Positions 17,565-26,848 of a stretch of DNA of 64,000 nucleotides are shown here, in pieces. A model generated the notes under the pieces. The model searched no databases. It had not been told where the DNA came from and was given only the letters and a program-made list of their open reading frames with translations. The position numbers and the translations under genes are program-made. Source of the stretch: Corynebacterium sp. HMSC29G08 (lineage in GTDB: Bacteria; Actinomycetota; Actinomycetes; Mycobacteriales; Mycobacteriaceae); assembly GCF_001806875.1 (NCBI RefSeq), contig NZ_KV786209.1, forward strand, positions 89,360 through 153,359, written 5' to 3'. Each line of letters starts with the position of its first letter. The stretch's first letter is position 1.

Positions 17565-18091
17565 GGGGTGAGTTCCACCTCATCCGCCCACGTCAGCTCG
17601 ATGCCGAGGGTGCGCAGCCATTCCATCGGATCATCGCTGTGACGGGTGATGCCCTCGACGGCATTCAAGGTGCAGTCAATGGCTTTCTCGGCTTCCTCAG
17701 CAGTGATTAGCCCTGCGGAGGTAGCTGCGGCGAGTTCGTCGATATCCAAGACGTCGATAGGAGTGCCGGTGTTTGAGACTAAGTCAACGTAGAGGTCACG
17801 CGTTGTCCATACGTCGCCGTCAACGTCAATGTCCGCAACGTCGAAGTAATACTCCTGCTCTTCTTCTACACCCTCGCGGAAGTGAAAGATGTTGGCTCTC
17901 AGGCCGAGCTTTGGAAGCAGCCAGCTTTCGAGGTAGCCAAAGCGGGGGTGGTTTGCCCCACGTGCCATGTACAGGCCAAAGTCAGTCACCCGAAACGTGT
18001 CTACCTCACGGAGGAATCCCTTGGGGTCCACGTTGGTTTTGGAGACCGTGTCAAAGGTTTCCTGCTTGACAGGGTGTAGGTCAACGCTCAT
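17555..18091 (-). CDS. DUF402 domain protein (possible nucleotide phosphatase)
   Basis: A 178-residue protein of the DUF402 superfamily, which includes nucleoside di-/triphosphatases and the FomD/FAU-1 group. The recognisable core is LGLRANIFHFREGVEEEQEYYFDVADIDVDGDVWTTRDLYVDLVSNTG. The acidic stretch DVADIDVDGD fits the metal-binding strand pair. The ATG at 18091 is preceded by GAGGTAAGAG. It follows the secreted-protein gene by 3 bp in the same direction, so the two form an operon. The exact substrate is unknown. Confidence 0.75.
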   Translation of the reverse strand: MSVDLHPVKQETFDTVSKTNVDPKGFLREVDTFRVTDFGLYMARGANHPRFGYLESWLLPKLGLRANIFHFREGVEEEQEYYFDVADIDVDGDVWTTRDLYVDLVSNTGTPIDVLDIDELAAATSAGLITAEEAEKAIDCTLNAVEGITRHSDDPMEWLRTLGIELTWADEVELTPVG

Positions 18092-18094
18092 CTC

Positions 18095-18793
18095 TTACCT
18101 CACAGAAAAACTTGCGGCGGTGGGGGCGAAGTTGCACACCCTGTCTTGGGTGCGCACGCCTCCGTCTACAACTGCGAGTACGCGCCCAGTGCCCGTCTTT
18201 GCGGTTGCGGACAGGGTTGCCGGTCCTGATGGGTTTATCAGATTGTTATCTAAAGGCGTTACGCCCGTGCGGAAATTGTTGAGATTGATCCAGTACACCT
18301 TCATCAACCCCTGGTCGGGTGCGGCGGCCGGTGTGCCAAGCGCGGTGAAGACAAACGTGACCTCCCCAGCGTTAGCTCCAGGTGCCGGGGTGGTGGCCGG
18401 ACCTGGGACGACGAGCGCTGATGCTGTGGAGTGCAGGCCAGGGCCAATGCAGTGGGAGGATACCGTTGGCCAGTAGAACTGGGTGAACGGGGGAGCGTCC
18501 TCGGGCAGCGGGGGGCCTCCGAGTTCTCCACCACCGGCGTAGAACGTGATCGCCGTGCGCAGGGCGTTAGCTACCTGGTCAGGTACGAACGGTTTGTCTG
18601 CAAAGTCATGGACGCGCTGGACTACCTGTGGAGTAGGTCGGCCTAGCTCATCAAGCAGTCCAAACGAAGCAGAGGATGCTTGAGCGCTGGCTGCGGAGGC
18701 GAAAACGCTCGCGCCGACCAACAGGGATGCGCTCAGCGCGGTAAGCACGGTGCTTGCGGAGGCGCGGATTGATTTGGGCAGGGAAAACGTCAC
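18095..18793 (-). CDS. Secreted Ala/Pro-rich protein of unknown function
   Basis: A 232-residue exported protein. From the GTG at 18793 it starts MTFSLPKSIRASAS, followed by a hydrophobic core and a signal-peptidase site near ASAASAQA. The mature part contains FYWPTVSSHCIGPGLHSTASALVVPGPATTPAPGANAGEVTFVFTALGTPAAAP, which resembles secreted proteins found near typA in other mycolic-acid bacteria (from memory). Two cysteines could form a disulfide. The start at 18793, not the GTG six codons upstream, is chosen because TTGACG-N16-TATTGT-N7-GTG makes a leaderless promoter here. Function unknown. Confidence 0.8.
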   Translation of the reverse strand: MTFSLPKSIRASASTVLTALSASLLVGASVFASAASAQASSASFGLLDELGRPTPQVVQRVHDFADKPFVPDQVANALRTAITFYAGGGELGGPPLPEDAPPFTQFYWPTVSSHCIGPGLHSTASALVVPGPATTPAPGANAGEVTFVFTALGTPAAAPDQGLMKVYWINLNNFRTGVTPLDNNLINPSGPATLSATAKTGTGRVLAVVDGGVRTQDRVCNFAPTAASFSVR

Positions 18794-18800
18794 TTGAGCA

Positions 18801-18828
18801 ACAATAGTCACTTATGTAACAACGTCAA
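18801..18828 (-). promoter_or_regulatory. Leaderless promoter of the secreted-protein gene
   Basis: On the minus strand TTGACG (18828-18823) and TATTGT (18806-18801) are 16 nt apart, and the -10 box is followed by 7 nt and the GTG at 18793. This is the best -35/-10 pair in the window and decides the start codon. Confidence 0.6.
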
Positions 18829-19054
18829 GGTGAAATCGAGTTTTTGCTCCCTGCCGTGTGTGGTGTTGTGGGCCACAAAGAAGCAGGCCGAACAGGCGAA
18901 AGGGCTGAAAAGTCAAGACTGCCGGGGCAGGTCCACACCCTACTGAACGGCACAGGGAAAGCTCAATGACCAGCTAGAGCGAACGTGCGATTCGGAAGTC
19001 AGAGGGGTAGTGTTTAGACGTTCATACCGCCTATATATAAGGAGCAGCGGTTAA

Positions 19055-20971
19055 GTGTCGCACCCTGAATTTCGAAATGTAGCCATTGTTGCCCACGTTG
19101 ACCACGGCAAGACCACCCTGGTCAACGCCATGCTGGAGCAGTCCGGCGTGTTCGGTGACCACGGTGAACACGGCGACCGCGTGATGGACTCCGGTGAGCT
19201 CGAATCCGAGCGCGGCATCACAATTTTGGCCAAGAACACCGCCATCCGCCGCGCAGGTGCCGGTAAGGACGGCCGCGACCTGGTGATCAACGTGATTGAC
19301 ACCCCGGGACACGCCGACTTTGGTGGCGAGGTTGAGCGCGGCTTGTCCATGGTGGACGGCGTTGTGCTCTTGGTTGATGCATCTGAGGGCCCGCTGCCGC
19401 AGACCCGCTTCGTGCTGGGCAAGGCGCTGGAATCCAAGAAGCCGGTCATCATCTGTGTGAACAAGACTGACCGTCCGGACGCACGTATTGATGAGGTTGT
19501 TGAAGAAGCCCAGGACTTGCTGCTTGAGCTGGGCGCTGGCCTGGAAGATCCGGAAGCAGCTGAGGCTGCGGAAAACCTGCTGGAACTGCCAGTGCTCTAC
19601 ACCTCCGGCCGCGCGGGCCGTGCTTCCCAGGAAAACCCGGGCAACGGCAACCTGCCGGACAATGAGGATCTGCAGCCGCTGTTTGACGTTATCTATGACG
19701 TGCTGCCAGAACCGTCCGCCGACATCGACGCCCCCTTCCAAGCGCAGGTGACCAACCTGGACTCCTCCTCCTTCCTGGGCCGTATCGCACTGATCCGCGT
19801 ATTCAAGGGCTCCGTGAAGAAGGGCCAACAGGTCGCGTGGGTGCACTATGACGCGGAAGGCAACCAGCATGTGAAGAACGTGAAGGTGGCTGAGCTCCTG
19901 GTCACTGAAGGCCTGGATCGCGTCCCCGCCACCGAGGATGTGGTTGCCGGAGACATTGCCGCAATCTCCGGTGTGGACGAAATCATGATCGGTGACACCT
20001 TGTGCGACCCGGAGCACGTTGCACCGCTGCCGCGCATCAAGGTGGATGACCCTGCGATTTCCATGACCATTGGCGTGAACACTTCGCCGATGGCTGGCCG
20101 TAACGGCGGTGACAAGCTCACTGCTCGCATGATCAAGGCGCGCCTGGACCAGGAGCTGATCGGTAACGTCTCCATTAAGGTGCTGCCGACGGAGCGCCCG
20201 GACGCCTGGGAGGTCCAGGGCCGTGGTGAGATGGCGTTGACGGTGTTGATTGAAACGATGCGTCGTGAAGGCTTTGAGCTCACCGTGGGCAAGCCGCAGG
20301 TAGTGACCAAGGAGATCGACGGCAAGACCTACGAGCCGTACGACCACATGGTTATCGACGTGCCGAGTGAGCACCAGGGTGCCGTCACCCAGCTACTGGC
20401 AAACCGCAAGGGGCAGATGACCGCCATGTCCAACACCGGTGCGGGTGATTGGGTGCGTATGGAGTTTGACGTGCCGTCGCGAGGCCTGATCGGCTTCCGC
20501 ACCACCTTCCTCACCGAAACCCGCGGCGCCGGCATTGCCAACTCGTACTCCATCGAGCACCGTCCATGGGTAGGCGAAATCAAGGGCCGCCCGACCGGCT
20601 CCCTGGTAGCAGACCGCTCCGGCCAGGTCACCGCATACGCCCTGCAGCAGCTGGCGGACCGCGGCGACTTCTTCGTGGAGCCGGGCGCTGAGACCTACGA
20701 GGGCATGGTCGTTGGCGCGAACTCGCGTGATGAGGATATGGACATCAACATCACCAAGGAAAAGAAGCTGACCAACATGCGTGCAGCCAGCGCCGATACG
20801 ACCGTGACGCTGCAGAAGGCCCGCACCCTGTCGCTGGACGAGGCCATCGAGTTCTGTGATGAGGACGAATGCGTCGAGGTCGCGCCCGAAGCGATGCGTG
20901 TTCGCAAGATCATCCTCAACGCCACTGAGCGTGGCCGTGCACGTTCCCGCGCCAAGCAGCTGAATAAGTAA
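19055..20971 (+). CDS. typA: Ribosome-associated GTPase TypA/BipA
   Basis: A translational GTPase of the EF-G superfamily that acts on the ribosome in ribosome biogenesis and stress adaptation. Of 638 residues, the P-loop AHVDHGKTT is at about 13-21, followed by DTPGHADFGGEVERGL (G3) and NKTDRPDAR (G4). The C-terminal TypA-specific part (GRGLIGFRTTFLTETRG-type segment) is present. The start is GTG with ATAAGGAG 10 nt upstream. The next gene, mshB, begins directly after the stop codon. The 18829-19054 stretch upstream holds no gene; TATATA at 19032-19037 may be promoter. Confidence 0.95.
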   Translation: MSHPEFRNVAIVAHVDHGKTTLVNAMLEQSGVFGDHGEHGDRVMDSGELESERGITILAKNTAIRRAGAGKDGRDLVINVIDTPGHADFGGEVERGLSMVDGVVLLVDASEGPLPQTRFVLGKALESKKPVIICVNKTDRPDARIDEVVEEAQDLLLELGAGLEDPEAAEAAENLLELPVLYTSGRAGRASQENPGNGNLPDNEDLQPLFDVIYDVLPEPSADIDAPFQAQVTNLDSSSFLGRIALIRVFKGSVKKGQQVAWVHYDAEGNQHVKNVKVAELLVTEGLDRVPATEDVVAGDIAAISGVDEIMIGDTLCDPEHVAPLPRIKVDDPAISMTIGVNTSPMAGRNGGDKLTARMIKARLDQELIGNVSIKVLPTERPDAWEVQGRGEMALTVLIETMRREGFELTVGKPQVVTKEIDGKTYEPYDHMVIDVPSEHQGAVTQLLANRKGQMTAMSNTGAGDWVRMEFDVPSRGLIGFRTTFLTETRGAGIANSYSIEHRPWVGEIKGRPTGSLVADRSGQVTAYALQQLADRGDFFVEPGAETYEGMVVGANSRDEDMDINITKEKKLTNMRAASADTTVTLQKARTLSLDEAIEFCDEDECVEVAPEAMRVRKIILNATERGRARSRAKQLNK

Positions 20972-21835
20972 ATGCGGGATCTCATCGGCTATCGCGCCGT
21001 ATTCGTCCACGCGCACCCGGACGATGAGGCGATTACTACCGGCGGCACCATTGCGGATCTTGCACGTCGTGGCGCGGACGTCACCGTGGTCACCTGCACC
21101 CTCGGCGAAGAAGGCGAGGTGATCGGAGAGACGTACCAGCACCTGGTTGCCGGCGAGGCCGACCAGCTTGGTGGCTTCCGCATCGGCGAGCTTGCGGCCT
21201 CCCTGCGTGCGCTCGGCGCCCGCGGTGAGTTCCTCGGCGGCGCCGGTCGCTTCCGTGATTCCGGCATGGCCGGCTCGCCAGCACACCAGAACCCGCGCGC
21301 GTTTGTGAATAACACGCACACCGCTACCGACCTGCTGGTGGCGCTGTTTGAGCGCATCCGCCCGCATGTTGTGGTGACCTACAATGAGGTCGGCGGCTAT
21401 GGCCACCCGGACCACATCCAGGCCCACCGCATCACACACGCCGCTGCCACTCGTGCCCAGGTGCCGCGCGTGCTGCACACCGTCCGCCTCGCGCGTGAGA
21501 CTAACGCCGCCCTGCCCGCGGTTGCCCCCGCCGGTTGGCGCCTGCCGCAGCCAGGAGAGCTCGATGGGGTAGAGACAGCCGATTTGAGCATTTTGCTTGA
21601 CGACGCCACGTATTCCGCCAAAACCGCCTCCATGCAAGCCCACGCCACTCAGCTGTGGATTGCCAACGGCCTGGTTTCTGAAACCAACCCACACGCAGTG
21701 CTCTGTGACGGCCCAATGGTCTACTACGCCCTGAGCAACCTGATCGTGCAGCCGCTGCAGCGCGTGGAGCACTACCAGCTCGGGGCGGGTGCGCCGCTGC
21801 CGGATGACGCGGACGGGATTTTTTGCGGACTGTAA
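20972..21835 (+). CDS. mshB: GlcNAc-Ins deacetylase MshB (mycothiol synthesis)
   Basis: MshB removes the acetyl group from GlcNAc-inositol, the second step to mycothiol, the thiol buffer of actinobacteria. The zinc motif AHPDDE is at residues 14-19, and a third ligand lies in GYGHPDHIQAHR near residue 145. The 287-residue length is normal. The start ATG abuts the typA stop with no spacer, so translation is probably coupled. The neighbours typA and fdxC match the arrangement known in mycobacteria. Confidence 0.93.
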   Translation: MRDLIGYRAVFVHAHPDDEAITTGGTIADLARRGADVTVVTCTLGEEGEVIGETYQHLVAGEADQLGGFRIGELAASLRALGARGEFLGGAGRFRDSGMAGSPAHQNPRAFVNNTHTATDLLVALFERIRPHVVVTYNEVGGYGHPDHIQAHRITHAAATRAQVPRVLHTVRLARETNAALPAVAPAGWRLPQPGELDGVETADLSILLDDATYSAKTASMQAHATQLWIANGLVSETNPHAVLCDGPMVYYALSNLIVQPLQRVEHYQLGAGAPLPDDADGIFCGL

Positions 21836-22137
21836 AGCGTGGCGACTCCCGCGAGTTTTCCCGCGGCGAAATTATCCAGGCTTATGGCTTCCTGAGTGTT
21901 TTCGCCGCGGTTTCCGCGTTTGTGGGGGCAACGTATCTGTGGCAACCGCTTGCGTGGATACTTATGCCGTTGGCAACGTTGGTGTTCACGCGTACTGCCG
22001 CGCTGTGGACGTCGCGACGCATTGTGTGGCTGGTTCCTTTGGGGGTGTGGTGCGTCGTATGGATCTTCTTTGGCGGTGGTTGGGCGTTCGTCGCCGGTTT
22101 GGTCGGCGGCGTTTGGCCCCTCGCCAGGGCGAAGTGA
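21823..22137 (+). CDS. Small conserved membrane protein
   Basis: A 104-residue protein with three or four hydrophobic segments ([60 protein letters not shown]). The only start in frame is TTG at 21823, inside the end of mshB (13-bp overlap). Position between mshB and fdxC is shared with other mycolic-acid bacteria, from memory. Function unknown; the lack of a ribosome site fits coupling to mshB. Confidence 0.7.
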   Translation: MRTVKRGDSREFSRGEIIQAYGFLSVFAAVSAFVGATYLWQPLAWILMPLATLVFTRTAALWTSRRIVWLVPLGVWCVVWIFFGGGWAFVAGLVGGVWPLARAK

Positions 22138-22143
22138 CATACT
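22138..22143 (+). promoter_or_regulatory. Possible -10 box of fdxC (CATACT)
   Basis: CATACT lies exactly 7 nt before the fdxC ATG. It departs from TAnnnT at the first base, so this is weaker than the other leaderless promoters listed. Confidence 0.3.
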
Positions 22144-22150
22144 AGAGCGC

Positions 22151-22474
22151 ATGACTTATGTAATTGCTCAGCCGTGTGTTGATGTCAAGGACCGCGGCTG
22201 CGTGGAAGAATGCCCGGTCGACTGCATCTACGAAGGCAAGCGCATGCTCTACATCCACCCGGATGAGTGCGTGGACTGCGGTGCTTGTGAGCCTGCCTGC
22301 CCGGTGGAAGCCATCTTCTACGAGGATGACACTCCGGAAGAGTGGAGTGAGTACTACGACGCCAATGTTGGCTTCTTTGATGAACTCGGTTCCCCAGGTG
22401 GCGCCGCGAAGACGGGCGCGCTTGATTTTGACCACCCGTTTGTGGCTGCGTTGCCGCCGCAGAACCAGGACTAG
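22151..22474 (+). CDS. fdxC: 7Fe ferredoxin FdxC
   Basis: A 107-residue ferredoxin carrying one 3Fe-4S and one 4Fe-4S cluster. Cys9, Cys17, Cys21-Pro and the later set [17 protein letters not shown] follow the seven-iron pattern. It is a soluble electron carrier; the partner is not visible. The ATG at 22151 lacks a good ribosome site and has CATACT 7 nt upstream. It is followed after 5 bp by dapC. Confidence 0.93.
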   Translation: MTYVIAQPCVDVKDRGCVEECPVDCIYEGKRMLYIHPDECVDCGACEPACPVEAIFYEDDTPEEWSEYYDANVGFFDELGSPGGAAKTGALDFDHPFVAALPPQNQD

Positions 22475-22479
22475 ATTTT

Positions 22480-23571
22480 ATGCGTACCCCTTTGGCCTTG
22501 GTGTTGCCCGATTTCCCCTGGGACACGATTGCAGACGTGAAGGCGAAAGCCGCGTCGCACCCGGACGGGCTGATTGACCTTTCCGTTGGCGGGCCGGTGG
22601 ACCCGGTCGCGCCTGCGATCCAGCTTGCGTTGACGGAGCACGCCGCGATCCCTGGCTACCCGCAGACGGCGGGCACGCCTGAGTTGCGTCGCACGATTGT
22701 GGAGGCGCTTTCGCGCCGCTTCGGCATTACGGGCTTGGATGAGCAGTCGGTGCTGCCGACGATTGGCCTGAAGGAGGCTATCGCCTGGCTGCCCACGCTT
22801 CTGGGCATGCGCGGCGAGACGGTCATCATCCCCGAGGTTGCGTACCCCACCTATGAGGTCGCCGCCCTGATTGCGGGTTGCAAGGTGGTGCGCTCTGATC
22901 TGCCTATCGACGGCGCGTCGTTGGCCTTCATCAACTCCCCATCCAACCCGACGGGGGCGGTTATGGGCGTTGACCAGCTGAAGTCCTGGGTGGAGTTCAG
23001 CCGCGATACCGGTGCAATTGTGGCCTCTGATGAGTGCTATCTCTACCTCGGCTGGTCCGCTGAGGCGGTGTCCATCCTGCATCCGAGCGTGACTGGCGGG
23101 GACAACACGGGTCTTCTGGCGTTGCATTCGTTGTCGAAGACGTCGAATATGGCGTCGTACCGCGCGGGCACCATTTCCGGCGACCGGGCGTTGGTCCAGG
23201 AGCTGCTGGAGGCGCGCAAGCACGCGGGTCTCATGGTGCCGGGGCCGATCCAGGCGGCGATGGTCGCCGCGTTTGCGGACGACACACACGAGGAGCTGCA
23301 GCGCACCACGTACGCCGCGCGTCGCGCCGTGTTGCTGAAGGGCTTGGTTGCCGCGGGCTTTGAGGTGGATAACTCTGAGGCTGGTTTGTACCTGTGGGCG
23401 AGGAAGGACGGCTTGAGCTCGCGCGAGGCGCTCGCGTGGCTGGCTGAGCGTGGCATCCTTGCCGCCCCGGGTGATTTCTACGGCCCGGCGGGTGGAGACC
23501 ACGTGCGCGTGGCTATGACCACAACGGATGCACACGCTGCCGAAGCAGCGCAGCGCCTAGGCGCAAGCTAG
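22480..23571 (+). CDS. dapC: Succinyldiaminopimelate aminotransferase DapC
   Basis: A PLP enzyme of fold type I, 363 residues, that transaminates N-succinyl-2-amino-6-ketopimelate in the succinylase route to diaminopimelate and lysine. Seen are LSVGGPVDPVAPAIQLAL, IPGYPQTAGTPELR, NSPSNPTGAV and the PLP lysine in ALHSLSKTSNMASYRAG. Its position directly after fdxC is the usual actinobacterial one, which favours DapC over a generic class I aminotransferase. It reads into the GtrA gene 2 bp later. Confidence 0.92.
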   Translation: MRTPLALVLPDFPWDTIADVKAKAASHPDGLIDLSVGGPVDPVAPAIQLALTEHAAIPGYPQTAGTPELRRTIVEALSRRFGITGLDEQSVLPTIGLKEAIAWLPTLLGMRGETVIIPEVAYPTYEVAALIAGCKVVRSDLPIDGASLAFINSPSNPTGAVMGVDQLKSWVEFSRDTGAIVASDECYLYLGWSAEAVSILHPSVTGGDNTGLLALHSLSKTSNMASYRAGTISGDRALVQELLEARKHAGLMVPGPIQAAMVAAFADDTHEELQRTTYAARRAVLLKGLVAAGFEVDNSEAGLYLWARKDGLSSREALAWLAERGILAAPGDFYGPAGGDHVRVAMTTTDAHAAEAAQRLGAS

Positions 23572-23573
23572 GA

Positions 23574-24101
23574 ATGACCCCGCAACGGTTTGCGGCTGGT
23601 GTCACACAGTTTCTGAAGTTCGGCATCGTCGGCGGCTCCGGCGTGCTGGTCAACTTGGCCGCGTTTTATGTGTTCAAGAAGCTGTTGGACTCCGGCTTTG
23701 GCGTCCACGAGTCCGAGGTGTTTTTCAACCTCCTCGGCACGCGCTTTAACGTGCGCTGGTACCACGTGTTGTCCACAGTGGCGTTTGTGGTGGCGAATAC
23801 GTGGAACTATCAGTTGAACCGTTCCTGGACGTTCCGCGGGGAGGGCGGGCGTTCGTGGCTGCGCGGGTATGTGCCGTTTCTGGCCACGGGTGTGGTGGCG
23901 CTGGTTGTGTCGCTGACGGTGATGACGTTTTTGATGAACCCGAACTCACCCTTCGCGTTGCCGGCGGATTTGTTTGATGACTCTACGGGGCTTCGCACCA
24001 AGAGCTATTGGGCGCAGGCAATTTCGACGTTTGCGGCCATGCCCGTCAATTTCGTGATTAACAAATTCTGGGCATTCGGTAAGCCGAAGGCCGCTTCCTA
24101 A
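23574..24101 (+). CDS. GtrA-like membrane protein
   Basis: A 175-residue protein with four membrane segments of the GtrA family, which is thought to flip polyprenyl-linked sugars for cell-surface glycans. Marks are FLKFGIVGGSGVLVNLAAFYV at the start and NTWNYQLNRSWTFRG and NFVINKFWAFGK, the typical N-x(4)-W-x-F motifs. It starts 2 bp after dapC. A glycosyltransferase partner is not adjacent. Confidence 0.85.
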   Translation: MTPQRFAAGVTQFLKFGIVGGSGVLVNLAAFYVFKKLLDSGFGVHESEVFFNLLGTRFNVRWYHVLSTVAFVVANTWNYQLNRSWTFRGEGGRSWLRGYVPFLATGVVALVVSLTVMTFLMNPNSPFALPADLFDDSTGLRTKSYWAQAISTFAAMPVNFVINKFWAFGKPKAAS

Positions 24102-24120
24102 ACCAGCAGGTCAGCGCGTT

Positions 24121-24141
24121 GGGCCTTTTGCTTAGCGACGC
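24121..24141 (+). repeat. Copy of the dispersed motif, intergenic
   Basis: GGGCCTTTTGCTTAGCGACG plus C differs from the core by an inserted C and one G for T. It lies in the gap between the GtrA gene and the HNH gene, beside the inverted DnaA boxes. Confidence 0.4.
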
Positions 24142-24145
24142 TCCA

Positions 24146-24174
24146 CCTGTGGATAACTTCAACTTATCCACAGG
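24146..24174. repeat. Perfect inverted repeat containing two DnaA boxes
   Basis: CCTGTGGATAA (24146-24156) and TTATCCACAGG (24164-24174) are exact reverse complements separated by 7 nt. Each arm holds TTATCCACA, the consensus DnaA box, in opposite orientation. No T-run follows, so a simple terminator for the upstream gene is less likely. Confidence 0.8.
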
Positions 24175-24189
24175 CGCAAGCGTCGGCGC

Positions 24190-24218
24190 TTGTGTGTGAT
24201 TTTGGCGCGCATTAGCTT
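24190..24218 (+). promoter_or_regulatory. Leaderless promoter of the HNH gene
   Basis: TTGTGT (24190-24195) and TAGCTT (24213-24218) are 17 nt apart, and the ATG at 24226 follows the -10 box after 7 nt. The promoter begins 15 bp after the DnaA-box pair, so DnaA binding could affect it. Confidence 0.55.
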
Positions 24219-24225
24219 GTGGCTC

Positions 24226-25362
24226 ATGAACTTTGGGGACTTTCTTTCGGCGGGGGTGGATACCCTGGCTGGCTTCGACCGTGACGCGGCGTTGGCGGTG
24301 TGCATCGCGCCGTCTAGGGTGCGTGAATGGCAGGCCGTTCACGGCGTCTATTACGGGCCGACGCGCTTTACGCGTAGGCAGGCGCAGGCCCGCGAGATGG
24401 CGGGAGGGGCGAGCCTGGACAAGCTTGTGCTTATAGAGCGCAAACTGCGCCGCGTTACCGACGACGGCGAGCGCTGGCGCCTGCGCGAGGAACTGCTGCG
24501 CTTCACTGGGCGCTATGACGCCCTTTCGCGCCACGCCGATACCCTCATTGACACCCCGAAGCCGCCGCCGCAGAAGCAGCTGCGCTTTAGCCGTTCGAAG
24601 TCGGGTATGCGGACGATGACGCTAACCTATGCCGAGCGCGACATTGCGGATGTGGAGCACGCGCTGCGCCAGGTCATCGACCACGAGCGTCCCGCCGCAG
24701 CCCAGCTTGCAGATGCGTTTGTGGGCCTTTTGCGTAACGACGCCTACGACAACCCACCCAGCGCCCCCACCCGCATCCCGCACGCCGCACCCCGCCCGAT
24801 GATCCTCATCCCGCTGCCGCAGTGGATCCGCTTGGGTGCCGCAGCAACCACCGGCGCTGACGCACCCGCCACCGGCGCCACCGGCACTGACGCAGCCGCC
24901 GCAGCAGAGGTGACCCTGCACCTGACGGACGGCACGTCAATGACCGGTGCGGAGTTCCTAGCCAAGCACTACGGCGCAGAGCTGGAGGTGGCGCTGTTCC
25001 ATCCTCGCGAGGGAGCGGTGAACCTGTATCGGACGCAGCGTTTCGCCAACGCGAAGCAGCGTGACCTGGCGGGGTTGTTGATGCCGGTGTGTCCGGCGCC
25101 TGACTGCCGCCACGGTTCCGACGCCTGCGAAATGCACCACGTGCAGTCCTGGGCACGCGGCGGGATGACGAACATGAATAATCTTTCGCCGCTGTGTCGC
25201 TATCACAACGGTGTCAATGACGACGATCCCGCGCACCACTATCGAGGCCGAATAGAGCTAAGGGGTGGGACGCCGATGTGGGTGTCGCCAAGCGGGCGGG
25301 CCGTACCGGCTAGAACTCCAGGCGCGATGCGCCTACTTTTCGGTGACGCTACGTCTCCGTGA
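24226..25362 (+). CDS. HNH endonuclease signature protein
   Basis: A 378-residue protein of the DUF222-plus-HNH type common in actinobacteria. The C-terminal nuclease motif is complete: CPAPDCRHGSDACEMHHVQSW ... NNLSPLCRYHN, with paired cysteines and the HH of the HNH fold. The N-terminal two thirds are helical; the middle contains an Ala/Thr/Gly low-complexity stretch (TTGADAPATGATGTDAAA) with repetitive DNA. The ATG at 24226 is set by the TAGCTT box 7 nt before it. Its role is unknown. An HNH gene at this place is also known in other corynebacteria, from memory. Confidence 0.85.
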   Translation: MNFGDFLSAGVDTLAGFDRDAALAVCIAPSRVREWQAVHGVYYGPTRFTRRQAQAREMAGGASLDKLVLIERKLRRVTDDGERWRLREELLRFTGRYDALSRHADTLIDTPKPPPQKQLRFSRSKSGMRTMTLTYAERDIADVEHALRQVIDHERPAAAQLADAFVGLLRNDAYDNPPSAPTRIPHAAPRPMILIPLPQWIRLGAAATTGADAPATGATGTDAAAAAEVTLHLTDGTSMTGAEFLAKHYGAELEVALFHPREGAVNLYRTQRFANAKQRDLAGLLMPVCPAPDCRHGSDACEMHHVQSWARGGMTNMNNLSPLCRYHNGVNDDDPAHHYRGRIELRGGTPMWVSPSGRAVPARTPGAMRLLFGDATSP

Positions 25363-25373
25363 CTAGCTGCTGG

Positions 25374-25922
25374 CTAATCGCTGGCGAGGCGTGAGTACTG
25401 CGCGTGGTCGATGAACTCCCCGTGCAGTAATTCGCCGCCGCGGATGACACCTTCGAAGGTGTAGCCAGCCTGCTCGGCTACGTGCCGGGAGGCGGCGTTG
25501 TCTACCGCTGCCTGAATCACCAGGCGGTGGAAGCCGTGGGAAAAGGCGTGTTCGCTGACCAGACGGACTGCGCGCGTCATTGCGCCGCGTCCGCGTGCCC
25601 AGGGGGCGGCGTTGTAGCCGAAGGTGGCTGTTCGGTGTTGGGCGGAGCCCAGACGCAGTTCGATGTTGCCGGAGAAGCGGGCGTGGATAACAAGCGCCCA
25701 CCGCATGCACTCTGGTCCGGGGTTTTCTAAAAACGCCTCAGCCATGTCTTTGGTGTAGGGGTGGGGGACTTGCGTCCAGCGCACCATGCGCGGGTCATTG
25801 CACGCGGCAATCAGATCTTCGCGCACATCCGCGATGGTGCGTACTTGTGACCACGGTATGAGCGCCAAGTCGGCGTCGACGAGGACGTCCTCCGGCAGCG
25901 GCCAGGTGAGGTTAGTTGGCAT
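25374..25922 (-). CDS. GNAT family acetyltransferase (RimJ-like)
   Basis: A 182-residue N-acetyltransferase. The acetyl-CoA motif A region is [26 protein letters not shown], followed by [34 protein letters not shown], which is typical of the RimJ/RimL group acting on protein N-termini or small molecules. Substrate unknown. It overlaps the end of dapD by 11 bp in the same direction, so it is probably cotranscribed with it. Confidence 0.85.
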   Translation of the reverse strand: MPTNLTWPLPEDVLVDADLALIPWSQVRTIADVREDLIAACNDPRMVRWTQVPHPYTKDMAEAFLENPGPECMRWALVIHARFSGNIELRLGSAQHRTATFGYNAAPWARGRGAMTRAVRLVSEHAFSHGFHRLVIQAAVDNAASRHVAEQAGYTFEGVIRGGELLHGEFIDHAQYSRLASD

Positions 25923-26841
25923 GGAGGATGTCGTTGAGTGCGACGCCCTTAGCGGGTACTACCTCGATGGCGCCGGAGAGGGAGTTGCGGCGGAACAGGA
26001 GCCCGTCCTTGCCGGAAAGTTCTACGGCCTTGACGGTTTCGCCGTTGACTTCCACCTTGGAGGATGCGGTGACGTAGAGGCCGGCTTCCACGATGCAGTC
26101 ATTGCCCAGCGAGATGCCCACACCGGCGTTGGCGCCGAGCAGGCAGCGTTCGCCGAGTGAGATAACTTCCTTGCCGCCGCCGGATAGGGTGCCCATGATG
26201 GATGCGCCGCCGCCGATGTCGGTGCCGTCGCCAACCACAACACCTGCGGAGATGCGGCCTTCAACCATGGAGGCGCCGAGGGTGCCGGCGTTGAAGTTAA
26301 CAAAGCCTTCGTGCATGACGGTGGTGCCTTCGGCGAGGTGTGCGCCGAGACGGATGCGGTCCGCATCGCCGATACGCACGCCGGAGGGGACGACGTAGTC
26401 CACCATGCGCGGGAACTTGTCTACGGAGAACACCACGACTGGGCCCTTGGCGGCCAGGCGTGCGCGGGTCATCTGGAAGTCGGCCACGGCGCAGGGGCCG
26501 TAGTTGGTCCAGACTACGTTTGCCAGCAGGCCGAACACGCCGTCCATGTTGGCGCCGTGCGGCTTGATCAGGCGGTGGGAGAGCAGGTGGAGGCGCAGGT
26601 AGACGTCGTAGGCGTCGATAGCTGGCTGATCAAGATCAGCAATTTGCGTATCGACGACCACGCGAGCCACCCCTCGCGCCTCATCCGGGCCCACCAAGTC
26701 GGCGAAGCGGGAGTCTTCTTTTTCAACTCGGGTGGTGCCGGTCTCGCCGGTGCCCTCGAGTTTCGGGGCGGGGTACCAAACGTCCAAAACAGTGCCGTCG
26801 TGCGTAACGGTTGCCAAACCACGGGCGGATGCAGAAGTCAT
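25912..26841 (-). CDS. dapD: Tetrahydrodipicolinate N-succinyltransferase DapD
   Basis: DapD transfers succinyl from succinyl-CoA to tetrahydrodipicolinate, the first step of the succinylase branch to diaminopimelate. It is a left-handed beta-helix enzyme of 309 residues. The C-terminal half shows hexapeptide repeats ([41 protein letters not shown]). The ATG at 26841 is preferred over a GTG three codons upstream because TAAGGT lies 7 nt before it. The TAA of that box is also the stop codon of the upstream permease gene. Confidence 0.94.
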   Translation of the reverse strand: MTSASARGLATVTHDGTVLDVWYPAPKLEGTGETGTTRVEKEDSRFADLVGPDEARGVARVVVDTQIADLDQPAIDAYDVYLRLHLLSHRLIKPHGANMDGVFGLLANVVWTNYGPCAVADFQMTRARLAAKGPVVVFSVDKFPRMVDYVVPSGVRIGDADRIRLGAHLAEGTTVMHEGFVNFNAGTLGASMVEGRISAGVVVGDGTDIGGGASIMGTLSGGGKEVISLGERCLLGANAGVGISLGNDCIVEAGLYVTASSKVEVNGETVKAVELSGKDGLLFRRNSLSGAIEVVPAKGVALNDILHAN

Positions 26842-26848
26842 GACAGAC

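Noticed and set aside
24146..24174. Replication origin at the DnaA-box pair
   Set aside because: Only two boxes, no AT-rich unwinding region and no dnaA or dnaN nearby. A chromosomal origin is not supported.
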